Positions 37,312 through 46,743 of a stretch of DNA of 64,000 bases are shown here, one piece after another. The first letter of the stretch is position 1; each line of letters starts with the position of its first letter. The translations under genes were made by a program, and so were the position numbers. Below the pieces are notes generated by a model. It was given only the letters and a program-made list of their open reading frames with translations, did not search any database and was not told the origin of the DNA. This stretch comes from Flavobacteriales bacterium (GTDB lineage: Bacteria; Bacteroidota; Bacteroidia; Flavobacteriales_F; PHOS-HE28): contig JADJCX010000012.1 of the NCBI GenBank assembly GCA_016703005.1, positions 51,425 to 115,424 of the forward strand, written 5' to 3'.

Positions 37312-38454
37312 ATGACCCATCAGGAACCACTGCACTTCGCGGGCAACGCGCGGGCGTTCACGCTGGGCGTGGAAATGGAACTTCAAGTTCTCGATGCGGG
37401 AACCTTGCGGCTTACGCCTCAAGCACCATTGCTGCTGGACCGGCTGAGCGATGCGCACCTCGCCAAGGAAATGTACCAGAGCACCATCGAGCTCATCACC
37501 GGGGTTTGCAACGACGCTATCGGCGCTTGCGTGGATCTCGGTCGCACGTTCACCAAACTCACCGGCTACGCCCATGACCTTGGGCTCCGCTTTGCGGGTA
37601 CCGGCACCAATCCGGTTGCCGATTACAACGACCGTTTGGTGAGCAGTTCGCCGCGCTACCACGAGCTGCTCGACAGGAACCAGTGGTTGATCCGACGCAT
37701 GGCCGTCTATGGCCTGCACATCCACATCGGCATGAAGTCCGGTGATGCGTGCATCCGTTTCCTCAACCAGTTCCTGCACGTGGTGCCGCACTTCATTGCC
37801 CTGGCCGCCAGCTCGCCGTACTGGCGTGGCTTCGATACCGGATTGGCCTCAAGCCGCCCTACCATGTATGAAGCGCACCCGACCGCGGGTATCCCTCCGC
37901 CGGTGCATGACTGGTATCAATTCCAGAAGCTCTACTCCTCCATGCTGCACACCGGGTCCATCGAAAGCATGAAGGACATCTGGTGGGACATCCGGCCCAG
38001 TCCCGGATACGGAACCCTTGAGCTGCGCATGTGCGATGGTCCGGCGTCGATGCTTGAACTGGGCGCCATCGTTGCCTTTGCCCATGCTCAATCCCATTTG
38101 TTCCAGGAGGAGCAGGATATGTTCAGTGGGACCTCGGCCAAACCACCCAAGCGCTGGATCGCACGTGAGAACAAGTGGCGTGCGCTGCGTTACGGTCTGG
38201 ATGCGGAGATCATCGACCATCGTACGCTGGAGCGCAAGCCCTTGCGCGAGGACATTCTGGAACGCTTGGAGCGCATGGCACCGTTCTTCGCGGCACACGG
38301 TTACGATGACCAGCTCGCTTGCCTTCGAACGGTATGCGCCCATGGCAACAGTACCCAGCGGCAGCGAAAGGTGTTCGAAAAACGTGGCAACATCGACGAC
38401 GTGCTGGCCCATAACGCCAAGGAATGCGCAGCCCGCGAGCCGATCTGGTCGTAG
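37312..38454 (+). CDS. YbdK-type carboxylate-amine ligase, second copy
   Basis: A 380-residue GCS2-family enzyme, paralogous to the one at 6348-7481. Shared motifs include NARAFTLG-EMELQVLDAGT, RFAGTGTNPVADYNDR, RNQWLIRRMAVYGLH, SPGYGTLELR-CDGP and RGNSTQRQR-like endings (HGNSTQRQRKVFEKRGN here). ATG 37312 aligns with the start of the other copy. The frame opens 12 codons earlier at GTG 37276. It stands alone, divergent from nhaD, and ends in a strong hairpin. Confidence 0.87.
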   Translation: MTHQEPLHFAGNARAFTLGVEMELQVLDAGTLRLTPQAPLLLDRLSDAHLAKEMYQSTIELITGVCNDAIGACVDLGRTFTKLTGYAHDLGLRFAGTGTNPVADYNDRLVSSSPRYHELLDRNQWLIRRMAVYGLHIHIGMKSGDACIRFLNQFLHVVPHFIALAASSPYWRGFDTGLASSRPTMYEAHPTAGIPPPVHDWYQFQKLYSSMLHTGSIESMKDIWWDIRPSPGYGTLELRMCDGPASMLELGAIVAFAHAQSHLFQEEQDMFSGTSAKPPKRWIARENKWRALRYGLDAEIIDHRTLERKPLREDILERLERMAPFFAAHGYDDQLACLRTVCAHGNSTQRQRKVFEKRGNIDDVLAHNAKECAAREPIWS

Positions 38455-38489
38455 CGTTCCAACACTGTCGGGTTCACCACGGAACGCAC

Positions 38490-38517
38490 AACGGCCCCCG
38501 ACAAGTCGGGGGCCGTT
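38490..38517. terminator. Strong hairpin between convergent genes
   Basis: A perfect 13-bp stem, AACGGCCCCCGAC against GTCGGGGGCCGTT with a 2-nt loop, lies between the YbdK-type ligase (plus) and a lipoprotein gene (minus). No T-run, but the stem is very stable and symmetrical. Confidence 0.8.
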
Positions 38518-38539
38518 GCATTTGCAATGTTGGTCGTGT

Positions 38540-39436
38540 TCACCGCACTTCCACCACCGCATACTTCGAGAGTTTCCAGAAGGCCTCGGGGTTCTTGATC
38601 TCCAGATAGGCGATCATGTCGTTCTCCTCCACCATGGCATACGAGCTGGCCGGATGCTCCGTGACGAGTACGGCCTTCTTGTGTTGCACGGGTATGCGGT
38701 GCAGTTCCCGAACATCGGCGACCGTGAACGTCGATGAGGTGGCATCGCTGTTGAGCGAAGCGCGCTTGCCGATGCCGATGAAGCCGCCCTCCAGCGTGAG
38801 AACACCGCTCTCCTCCAGCTCCTTCTTGGTGCCCATCACGTAGTAGGCTTTGTTCAGCTCCGTCGTCTGCTGATCAATGACCGCTTCGCGCTTGGCCACC
38901 ACCAGTTCGATGGAGTCGAGGTTGCTATTGATCTCCTCAATGCGGAAGTCGCTGGCAAGCAAGCCATCCTTCATGTTGGTGATCATGCTGTCGCGCTGTG
39001 CCAGTTGCAGATCAAGCGATTTCAGTTTCGCGCGCAATCCCTTGGTGTCCACCTTCGACTTGTCGAGGCGTGCTGTGAGCTCCTTGATCCGCTCGCGGCT
39101 TTCCTTCATCAGTCCGTTCATGAGCTGAAGATCGCGGACGATCTTATCCTTCTTGCTCTTGCCGAGCTCCCCTTCCGAGGCGCTCTCCAGGATCTGTTCG
39201 CGGTCGTCCATCATTTTGATGTTGGTCTCGATCTCATCGAACGAACGTGTCATATCGCTGATGAGCGAATCGCGGCCAGCCAGGTCGGCAAGCAATTGAG
39301 CGTTCTCGGCTTTCGCAGCGAGCTCGGCCTCGCTTGGGCCTTGTTCGCAAGCGATCAATAGTGCAGCGCCGAGGGTGCACACCATCAGCACATGTGCTGG
39401 CCGCAGCAAGTTCGGCATTCCTTGTTCTTTGCTCAT
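38540..39436 (-). CDS. Coiled-coil lipoprotein
   Basis: A 298-residue protein. The signal peptide ends LGAALLIACEQ, a lipobox with Cys at about 30. Residues 35-190 form a long coiled coil (KSKKDKIVRDLQLMNGLMKE; LDKSKVDTKGLRAKLKSLDL). A C-terminal domain of about 100 residues contains TLEGGFIGIGKRASLNSDAT and ends EAFWKLSKYAVVEV. Similar lipoproteins are common in Bacteroidota and unassigned. It is divergent from the CHASE3 kinase. Confidence 0.78.
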   Translation of the reverse strand: MSKEQGMPNLLRPAHVLMVCTLGAALLIACEQGPSEAELAAKAENAQLLADLAGRDSLISDMTRSFDEIETNIKMMDDREQILESASEGELGKSKKDKIVRDLQLMNGLMKESRERIKELTARLDKSKVDTKGLRAKLKSLDLQLAQRDSMITNMKDGLLASDFRIEEINSNLDSIELVVAKREAVIDQQTTELNKAYYVMGTKKELEESGVLTLEGGFIGIGKRASLNSDATSSTFTVADVRELHRIPVQHKKAVLVTEHPASSYAMVEENDMIAYLEIKNPEAFWKLSKYAVVEVR

Positions 39437-39783
39437 GGATATACGGGTGTTAGGTTTCCGTGTTGTTGGATCGCGCCATCAGCTGTCGGCCTCAGGCATC
39501 GCCGGGGCCACAGACCCGATCCGTGCCGAACGATGCTGCGCACATAGTCCGCTGATGTTCAGAAGGACAGGGGTCTCCTGATCGTTGCACGCAGTGGCGC
39601 GGGCGGGAAAAGAATTCCACACCACGGGAAGCGGGTTCCACGCCAACGGATGAAGTGGCAGGTAACGGGATCGGGGCTCTTGGGAGGTATTCATTCATAG
39701 CACTGCGGCGCCGCGCGACTACCTTCAAACCCGAGCGCCCATGGACCGGGGCTTGCCCTCACGTGTCACTGCACAACCAGACG
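39437..39783. other. 347-bp divergent intergenic region
   Basis: It separates the coiled-coil lipoprotein gene from the CHASE3 kinase. The kinase frame is open back to 39655, but that stretch is Arg/Pro-rich and not family-like. No other feature seen. Confidence 0.4.
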
Positions 39784-41559
39784 ATGCCGATAGAGCCCAG
39801 CCCCGACCGCGTGCAACAACGGCATCTGATGTTGTTGAAGTTCCTTGCCGTGCTGAGCGTTGCGGCCCTAATGGCGTTGCTGCTGACCAGCTACATGAGT
39901 TTGATGGGGTATATCGCGCAGAACGAGGAGATCCGCCGTTCGCACGAGGTGATCGGCGAGTTGGAAGAGGTGCTTGCCTTAATGACGGACGCGGAAACCG
40001 GTCAACGCGGTTTCATGCTCAGCAACGATACGGCGTTCCTGCAGCCTTACGTGAGGGCTACCGGGTCCTTGGCCCTGCATCTCGCGGAGCTTGAACAACG
40101 GCTGGACTCGAACATCATTTCCCAGGCCGGGTTGACGCTGTTGCGATCGCGGATCGATGTGCGGATGCAGTACATGAAGGACCGCATCAACGACCAGCTG
40201 AACGGGGTTTCGGTGCAGAGCGAGCCCGATAGTGTTCTCCTGTACCAAGGCAAGGAAATGATGGACCAGTTGCGCAGTACGCATGCGATCCTGCTCGACC
40301 ATGCCACCGGCAACCTCCGTCAGTTGGAAAAGCAGAGCCAAGACCTGAAATGGGCCGGACCCACGATGGTGGCGGTGTACGCCGGTCTGGCCTTGTTGTG
40401 TATCGGACTGTTGCTCCTGTGGATGTTCCGTGCGTTGGAGCGCGCCCAGCAGGCCGAACGACTGGCCCTGCGTGCGGCTGCGGAACTGGACCAAGAAGCC
40501 CGCACACGTGAACTGGCCGAGCGAAGTCTGAAACGCGTGCTGGACAGCTCCCAAAGCGGCATCATGGCGTTCAGGGCCATTCGCGATGAGCAAGGTGTCA
40601 TCGTCGATTTCGAATGCACGCGCATGAACGAAGCGGCCGAGGACATCTTCCACCGCAAGGCCGAGGTGATGCTGCACCAGAGCATGCTGGAGATCCATCC
40701 GGAGAACCAACGCTCACCGCTCTTCCCACGTTACGTGCGCATAGTGGAAACGGGCGAGCCGCTGCGCACCGAAACGGAGTTCACGCGCGACGGCCTTACA
40801 TCCACATTGTCCATTTCGGCTGTGCGTCTGCTGGATGGACTGGTGATCACCTTCACGGACATCACCGAAGCGAAACGCCATGCGACGCTGGTGCAAGAGG
40901 GCGAACGACTGAGCGTGACCGGACGCTTCGCCCGCATGGTGGGTCATGAGGTACGCAATCCGCTCACCAATATCCAGCTCGCATTGGATCAACTGGAAGC
41001 GGATGGGAATCAACTCCCCGAGCAGCAATTGTACTTGGACATCCTACGTCGCAATTCCCAGCGCATCGGCCAGCTCATCACCGAGATGCTGCATACCAGC
41101 AGGCCATTGGAAATGAAGATGACCGAGGGATCGGTGAACGATGTGCTCTTGGAGGCCTTCGCCCAGGTGAAGGACCGCTGCGAACTGCGGAAAGTCAAAA
41201 GCACCATGGTGCTTGACCCGGCGCTGGCCACCGTCAAGATCGACAAGCCCACCCTTATCGTGGCCTTCATCAACCTGCTGGTGAACGCGGTGGAAGCCAT
41301 GGAAGAGGAGAAGGGAGAACTGCTGATCATCAGTGAGCAAGTGAAGGACCGCATACAAGTAACCGTGCGCGACAACGGGAAAGGCCTGAGCAGCGAGGAT
41401 CTTGAAAGGATCTTCCAGCCATTCTTCAGCGGTCGAACGGGAGGTATGGGCCTGGGGCTTACGGAAGCGCGCAACATCTTCAACGCCCATGGCGTGATGC
41501 TTTCGGTGGAAAGCGAGTTGGGTAAAGGCACCACTTTCCGGTTGATGTTCCCTGCCTGA
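39784..41559 (+). CDS. CHASE3-PAS sensor histidine kinase
   Basis: A 591-residue inner-membrane kinase. Helix one (FLAVLSVAALMALLLTSYMS) is followed by a CHASE3 sensor (LMTDAETGQRGFMLSNDTAF), helix two (VAVYAGLALLCIGLLLLWMF), a PAS domain (VLDSSQSGIMAFRAIRDEQG), the HisKA box RMVGHEVRNPLTNIQLALDQ and an HATPase domain (FINLLVNAVEAM; VRDNGKGLSSED; GGMGLGLTEARNIF). ATG 39784 places helix one near the N-terminus. A NarL-type regulator follows 137 bp downstream, with a palindrome between. Confidence 0.9.
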   Translation: MPIEPSPDRVQQRHLMLLKFLAVLSVAALMALLLTSYMSLMGYIAQNEEIRRSHEVIGELEEVLALMTDAETGQRGFMLSNDTAFLQPYVRATGSLALHLAELEQRLDSNIISQAGLTLLRSRIDVRMQYMKDRINDQLNGVSVQSEPDSVLLYQGKEMMDQLRSTHAILLDHATGNLRQLEKQSQDLKWAGPTMVAVYAGLALLCIGLLLLWMFRALERAQQAERLALRAAAELDQEARTRELAERSLKRVLDSSQSGIMAFRAIRDEQGVIVDFECTRMNEAAEDIFHRKAEVMLHQSMLEIHPENQRSPLFPRYVRIVETGEPLRTETEFTRDGLTSTLSISAVRLLDGLVITFTDITEAKRHATLVQEGERLSVTGRFARMVGHEVRNPLTNIQLALDQLEADGNQLPEQQLYLDILRRNSQRIGQLITEMLHTSRPLEMKMTEGSVNDVLLEAFAQVKDRCELRKVKSTMVLDPALATVKIDKPTLIVAFINLLVNAVEAMEEEKGELLIISEQVKDRIQVTVRDNGKGLSSEDLERIFQPFFSGRTGGMGLGLTEARNIFNAHGVMLSVESELGKGTTFRLMFPA

Positions 41560-41611
41560 GCCTGTGAAAGTCAGGGAAAACGCCCCCGGATAGGCCTTAC
41601 ACCCCTTCAAT

Positions 41612-41629
41612 ATACCCAGAACTGGGTAT
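41612..41629. promoter_or_regulatory. Palindromic operator candidate upstream of the NarL-type regulator
   Basis: ATACCCAG-AA-CTGGGTAT is a perfect inverted repeat with 8-bp arms, 67 bp upstream of the regulator ATG and 52 bp after the kinase stop. Its size suits a NarL/LuxR-type dimer, so autoregulation is possible. Confidence 0.5.
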
Positions 41630-41696
41630 TTCATCGGCCGGTCCCGTGCGTGACTTTTGCCTTGTCGATCCCCGATCGACGACAATACCGGAAGTC

Positions 41697-42350
41697 ATGG
41701 CACCCACGAACATTCTGCTGGTCGACGACCAGAGCATTATTCTCGACGGACTGGAGGCCCTGCTCGCGCAGGACGACGACTTGGTCGTTTGTGGCCGCGC
41801 CATCAACGGCCGCATGGCTGTGGAAATGGCGAAAGCCCTTCACCCGCATGTGGTGCTCATGGACATCAACATGCCCGAAATGGACGGCATTGAAGCCACC
41901 CGGGCGATCAAGAAGCACGCGCCGACCATCCAAATACTTGTACTGAGCATGTACAACCACCCCGAATTCACGCACGAGCTGATGGCCGCCGGAGCGTGTG
42001 GCTATGTGCTCAAGAACACCGACCGGACGGAGCTCTACCACGCGATCCACTTGGCCGCCGCCGGACAGCACTACCTCGCACCAGCTGTGCAGGCCTCATT
42101 GAACGATTCCCGACGGCCTCTTGCAAAGGTGCGCGACGGCTACGCTTATGCGGCATTGACCAAGCGCGAGAAGGAAGTGGTGAAGCTGATCATGGCCGAA
42201 CTCACCGCGCATCAGATCGCGGAAAAGCTCTTCCTCAGTAAGGATACGGTGGATACCCACCGGAAGAATATCTTCAGCAAATTGGACATCCATACCACCG
42301 CCGGCATCGTGAAGTATGCCATGGAGCGGGGATGGGGAGAACTCAATTGA
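41697..42350 (+). CDS. NarL/LuxR-family response regulator
   Basis: A 217-residue DNA-binding regulator. The receiver has ILLVDDQSIILDGLEALLAQ, phospho-acceptor VVLMDINMPEMDG (about residue 58) and GYVLKNTDR. The C-terminal LuxR helix-turn-helix is TKREKEVVKLIMAELTAHQI followed by LFLSKDTVDTHRKNIFSKLD. ATG 41697 begins the receiver. It probably pairs with the TPR histidine kinase at 43061, whose HisKA_3 domain is the usual partner of NarL regulators, or with the upstream CHASE3 kinase. Confidence 0.92.
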   Translation: MAPTNILLVDDQSIILDGLEALLAQDDDLVVCGRAINGRMAVEMAKALHPHVVLMDINMPEMDGIEATRAIKKHAPTIQILVLSMYNHPEFTHELMAAGACGYVLKNTDRTELYHAIHLAAAGQHYLAPAVQASLNDSRRPLAKVRDGYAYAALTKREKEVVKLIMAELTAHQIAEKLFLSKDTVDTHRKNIFSKLDIHTTAGIVKYAMERGWGELN

Positions 42351-42353
42351 AAC

Positions 42354-42671
42354 ATGAACAACATGCAACCCACCGTCGAACTCATTCTGGCCATGGACAA
42401 TGCCCTTTCCCATTCGTTCAAAGTGGTCAGCTATCCCGGACTCATTCCGGCAAGCACTCACGCGATCGTTGTAGGGCACAGGGTCATCCTTCCGTTCCTG
42501 CGATCATCTCGGTCGGCAGGCACGCCCAGCATTTTTGTGCTGCCGTTGGCACGCGGCGAGGGCATCGAGGATCTAGTGGTAATAGCCATGACAACCGAGG
42601 GCATTCCGTTGAGCGATGAACTACCCATGGTGGTACCGGGCATCGATACAGTCTGGAAAGCCCCAGCTTAG
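42354..42671 (+). CDS. Hypothetical protein (105 aa)
   Basis: Starts 3 bp after the NarL-type regulator, so probably the same transcript. No signal peptide or membrane helix. Possibly beta-rich, with paired hydrophobic stretches (THAIVVGHRVILPFLRSS; SIFVLPLARGEGIEDLVVIA). No family recognised. The close spacing and coding-like codon use support a real gene. Confidence 0.6.
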   Translation: MNNMQPTVELILAMDNALSHSFKVVSYPGLIPASTHAIVVGHRVILPFLRSSRSAGTPSIFVLPLARGEGIEDLVVIAMTTEGIPLSDELPMVVPGIDTVWKAPA

Positions 42672-42738
42672 GATCCGCCGTCCGGAAGAAAAACGGCTGC
42701 AACCCCCAACTTGAACACTTGACCAACGCAACAACACT

Positions 42739-43032
42739 ATGGCTTACGAACCCACACTGAACACGCCCCATCCGGTAGGGCGCAATTACACGGTCACCGT
42801 GATCGGGGATGGCTACCATGTACCAGCCGGGACCATGGCCACCCGCATCGCGGAAAGGCACTATGCACTTCCGTTCAGAGCAACCAGCACCCGCAGTGAG
42901 GTGACGGTCCACACGTTCACGTTACCCCTCCTGTGCACGAACTCCCAGAATATCGGTGATGTGCTCGTGGAATCCATTTCGGGAGGAAAAGGGCTCGGAC
43001 GCGGTCAGGTGACCGTTCACGACCCGATGTGA
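42739..43032 (+). CDS. Hypothetical protein (97 aa)
   Basis: A soluble 97-residue frame without recognised motifs (YTVTVIGDGYHVPAGTMATR; GDVLVESISGGKGLGRGQVT). The second of two small genes between the NarL-type regulator and the TPR kinase, 28 bp upstream of the latter. Probably part of the same signalling operon. Confidence 0.55.
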   Translation: MAYEPTLNTPHPVGRNYTVTVIGDGYHVPAGTMATRIAERHYALPFRATSTRSEVTVHTFTLPLLCTNSQNIGDVLVESISGGKGLGRGQVTVHDPM

Positions 43033-43060
43033 GCGGTCGTCCGCTTCAGGATCCGGCACT

Positions 43061-45092
43061 ATGACATCCAAGTTATTCAAGCGGGCGTTGCTGGTCTGCG
43101 CCTGTGCAATGGCGCTGTGCCGGCTTCCGGCAAGTGACCTGAGGACACCGTATTGGCGGTATATGGAACTGGGCTTCAAGGACGCTTCCGGGGAGCAGAG
43201 GAAGCTGGTGGATAGTTTGATGCGCAACACGGAGCGTGAGAGCGACCTGAACAAACTGGCCCTGCTGCTGGATGCTCGGCTGCTTCTTGTCAGCGGGCAT
43301 GCCGTTGAGGCCTCGGATGTACTGGACCGGATAAAGCTGGTGGTCGATAGCGACCATCCCTTGTTGCTGTACTCGTACAGTGAGGTCAAGGGCAATCTTC
43401 TGCAGGTGAACCAACAATGGGAACCGGCGAAGGAACATGCGCTACGCGCACTGAAGTACGCACAGGCCTTTTCACTCGACAAGGAAGAAGTGGACGCCCA
43501 CTTGCTCTTGGCGGTCATAGCGCGCAAGCAGAATTTCATGAATGCCGCTTTGCAGCACTGCATCGATGCGGAAAAACGCGCCACAGCCATCGCATACGCC
43601 GGTGGCTTGTCCAAGGTGATGATCATCAGGAGCAATATCCATTTCAAACAAGGCCGCACCGCGCTGGCGCACCAGAACTATCGGAAGGCCTTCCATATCG
43701 CGATCGCACAGGGATACACGCAGCATGTGAAGATCATGGTGGGCAACCTCGCAGCCACATTGCAGGAAAACCCCGACAGCCTGGAGGCGGCCATCACCAT
43801 GTACCGACAAGCCATCGGTATCGCGACAACCAGCGGCGACATTGATCTGGAAGCCGAGCTGCGGGCCAACATGGGCCAGGTGATGACCGCTGCCGGTCGG
43901 CCGCTGGATGCGCTTGTGGAGATCCGCAGCGCCCTACGGTTCTTCGTCGCCACCAGCGACAGCTTGCAGCTTGTGCATGCTTTGTACTACATGGCCGAGG
44001 CCCAAGCCTCCCTCGACCGCAGGGACAGCGCCCTTGCAAATGCGGAGGTCTCCCTTGATCTGGCCGTAAGGGCCAAGAACATCGAACGCATCGTGGATTG
44101 CGAGCTGCTCTGATGGCCGCCTCCGTGGACAAGTCTCTGAGGCTCATATTGGCAACTATGCCCGTTCGCGCGATTCCTTGGAGAAGTTGAAAATGAATGC
44201 GGAGATCGCCGAGAAAGAAGTGCAATTCGAAACGGAGAAGACGGAGATCGAATTGGCCAAGACCGCACTCGAGCGCGACAAACAGACCGCCATAAAACGA
44301 CGGCGGGAGATCCAACTGATGGCGACCGCTGCGATCAGCGCTTTGCTCATCTTCCTCTCCTTCATCCTATACCGCAACCTGCGCCAGCGCAAGCGCTTGG
44401 CGAAGAAGGAGCGCGAACTCTACGAGCAACAGATGGGCGACGTGATGCGACAGAGCGAGATACGATCGCTCGATTCATTGATGCAGGGACAGGAGATGGA
44501 ACGCAAGCGCGTGGCCAAGGACCTGCACGACCGCTTGGGCAGCATGTTGAGCGCGATCAAACTGCAGTTCGGTGCGCTCGAAGGAAAAGTGGAAACGGTG
44601 CGGGAGGAGAACAAGCAACAGTACAGGCACGTGACCACCCTGCTCGATGACGCCGTTGGCGAAGTGCGACGTATCAGCCACGACATGCTGAAAAGTTCGT
44701 TGGCGCAATTCGGCTTGGGCGGGGCCTTGGACGACCTACGCCAAGCGCTATCGGCGCCCGGAAAACTCGACGTTGAAATGACCCTGTTCGGACTTGAGGA
44801 AAGGATGGAACAGAAGATCGAGATCGCCGCGTTCCGCATGGTGCAAGAGTGCGTGAGCAACGCGCTCAAACACGCGAAGGCCACAGCCATCACCATCTCG
44901 GTCACCCGCACTACGGGAGCCCTCAACGTCATGGTCGAGGACAATGGCAAAGGCTTCGATATGAGCCAAGTGAGCGAAGGCATGGGCCTTGGCAACCTGC
45001 GCCAGCGTGCCGCCGAGGTGGGCGGCGCGGTGCAGTTCGACTCCAGCCCCGGGTACGGTACGACCGTAACGATCGACGTTCCATTGGCCTGA
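43061..45092 (+). CDS. TPR-containing HisKA_3 sensor histidine kinase (frame break near 44110)
   Basis: About 677 residues joined. A signal-like helix (RALLVCACAMALCRLP) precedes about 320 residues of TPR repeats (EVKGNLLQVNQQWEPAKEHA; ALAHQNYRKAFHIAIAQGYT). After the break come a coiled coil, one membrane helix (LMATAAISALLIFLSFILYR), the HisKA_3 box MERKRVAKDLHDRLGSMLSA with its His, and an HATPase domain (MVQECVSNALKHAKA; VEDNGKGFDM; GMGLGNLRQRAAEVGG). The first frame stops at 44113 and the second resumes through DSLEKLKMNAEIAEKE. This periplasmic-TPR kinase layout is common in Bacteroidota. Confidence 0.87.
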
Positions 45093-45151
45093 AACGCAGG
45101 CCTTCCCGGACAAGTCGATGCCGCTACCTTCGGCGGCCTTTCCGGGATCGC

Positions 45152-46732
45152 ATGTTCCTACGCTCAGCCTTCGCCCTCTTTACGGCAGCACTGCTCAGCC
45201 AAGCCGTGCGGGCCCAACAGAACGATGTGCCGTTGAACCGGGACATCTACCTGGATCTGGACCGCAACCATGCGTGCCGCACGAGCACCGTGCACACGGG
45301 TCTACGGCCCATGATCGAAAGCCGCGTTGATCTGCGCAACGTCATGGGCCATCGGCCCGACAGCGGCCGCTACTACTACGGGCTTACCGAGATCCTGTTC
45401 AAGAAACATATGTTGGACGTGCGCAAGAACCGTTTCCGGGTGATCGGCGACATCGTCTACAACTTCGAACTGGGCCACGACTTCCGCGACCCCAGCGAGT
45501 TCGCCGATACTACGCGCTTCTATGTGAACAGCCGCGGCTACCGATTCGCGGTGGACATCGGTCCGCGCGTATCGTTCAACACCACCTTCTACGAAACGCA
45601 GTCCATCCACCCGCAGTACCTGTACCAATATGTGCAGGAAAGCGGTGTAGTGCCGGGACAAGGACGCATCAAAGCGTTCGATCGGCGCGGCTTCGATTTC
45701 AGTTGGGCCGGTGGCACGGTGAGTTGGGCACCCCGGCACTTCGTGAACGTGCAATTCGGGCACGGGAAACACTTTGTGGGCAACGGTTACCGCAGCGTAC
45801 TGTTGAGCGACAACGCGTTCAACTACCCCTTCCTGAAAGCGAGCTGGCTGCTACTGAAGGACCGCTTGCAATACTCCACCATCTACGCCAAGTTGCAGAT
45901 GGCGGGCGAGGCGAATCGGCTCCCGACAGGGGAATCGAGCGAGAGCATCTTCTATTGGAAACGCGCCACGTTCAACCATCTCAGCATTAATGTGGGCCCG
46001 GCGCAGATCGGCCTCTTCGAAAGCACGCAGTTCAAAACCATCCAGCAAGGCGGCTCACGCGCATTCAACGGCATGCAGCTGAACCCTGTGATCGGGGTCA
46101 ACACGATCGTATATGGTTTCGACAACACCGACGTGAACAACCTGCTCGGGCTGGACCTGAAGTTGAAGCTCACCGATAAACTGTTCCTCTATGGACAGGT
46201 CGCGGCGGACGACCCGGGCAACAGCGAGCTGGCCTGGCAGGCAGGGCTGCGGCTCTTCGACATCTTCCGGCAAGACCTGCACCTGCTCTTGGAGTACAAT
46301 AGTGTGAGCGCGTTCACCTACAGCACGCGCAGCCCCAACATGGGCCACGTGCACTACAACCAACCGCTCGCCCATCCGCTCGGGGCCAACTTCAACGAAG
46401 CGGTGGCCACATTGGAGTACCGGAAGAAACGTTGGTTCTTCACGGGCAAAGTGAATATTGCGCAAGTGATCCTGCAGGATACACTCAACACCAATTTCGG
46501 CAACAACCCGCTGGTGGAAGATCTTGATACACCCGTGACCGTGGACGAAGTACACCGGCAATTGACACACCTCGACCTGAGCGCAGGCTGGCTCGTGAAC
46601 CAGAACACCAACACGCGCTTGATGCTCGGTTGGATGGGACGTGACCTGGGCCTTGCGCCCGACCGGCTTAACAGCAGCTACCTCTACGTTACGCTGCGCA
46701 CCGGGCTCTTCAACCGCTATTACGACATTTGA
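45152..46732 (+). CDS. RemB/Wzi-like outer-membrane beta-barrel protein
   Basis: A 526-residue protein with signal peptide ending AVRAQQN. The rest is a large barrel with alternating aromatic strands (FDFSWAGGTVSWAPRHFVNV; FGHGKHFVGNGYRSVLLSDN; HYNQPLAHPLGANFNEAVAT). The GHGKHFxGxGxRSxxLSDN segment is shared with the protein at 47856. It resembles capsule-assembly Wzi and the flavobacterial gliding protein RemB. ATG 45152 gives the signal peptide. The WecA-type gene follows 11 bp downstream, placing it in a surface-polysaccharide operon. Confidence 0.8.
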   Translation: MFLRSAFALFTAALLSQAVRAQQNDVPLNRDIYLDLDRNHACRTSTVHTGLRPMIESRVDLRNVMGHRPDSGRYYYGLTEILFKKHMLDVRKNRFRVIGDIVYNFELGHDFRDPSEFADTTRFYVNSRGYRFAVDIGPRVSFNTTFYETQSIHPQYLYQYVQESGVVPGQGRIKAFDRRGFDFSWAGGTVSWAPRHFVNVQFGHGKHFVGNGYRSVLLSDNAFNYPFLKASWLLLKDRLQYSTIYAKLQMAGEANRLPTGESSESIFYWKRATFNHLSINVGPAQIGLFESTQFKTIQQGGSRAFNGMQLNPVIGVNTIVYGFDNTDVNNLLGLDLKLKLTDKLFLYGQVAADDPGNSELAWQAGLRLFDIFRQDLHLLLEYNSVSAFTYSTRSPNMGHVHYNQPLAHPLGANFNEAVATLEYRKKRWFFTGKVNIAQVILQDTLNTNFGNNPLVEDLDTPVTVDEVHRQLTHLDLSAGWLVNQNTNTRLMLGWMGRDLGLAPDRLNSSYLYVTLRTGLFNRYYDI

Positions 46733-46743
46733 AGAAGGGGCAC

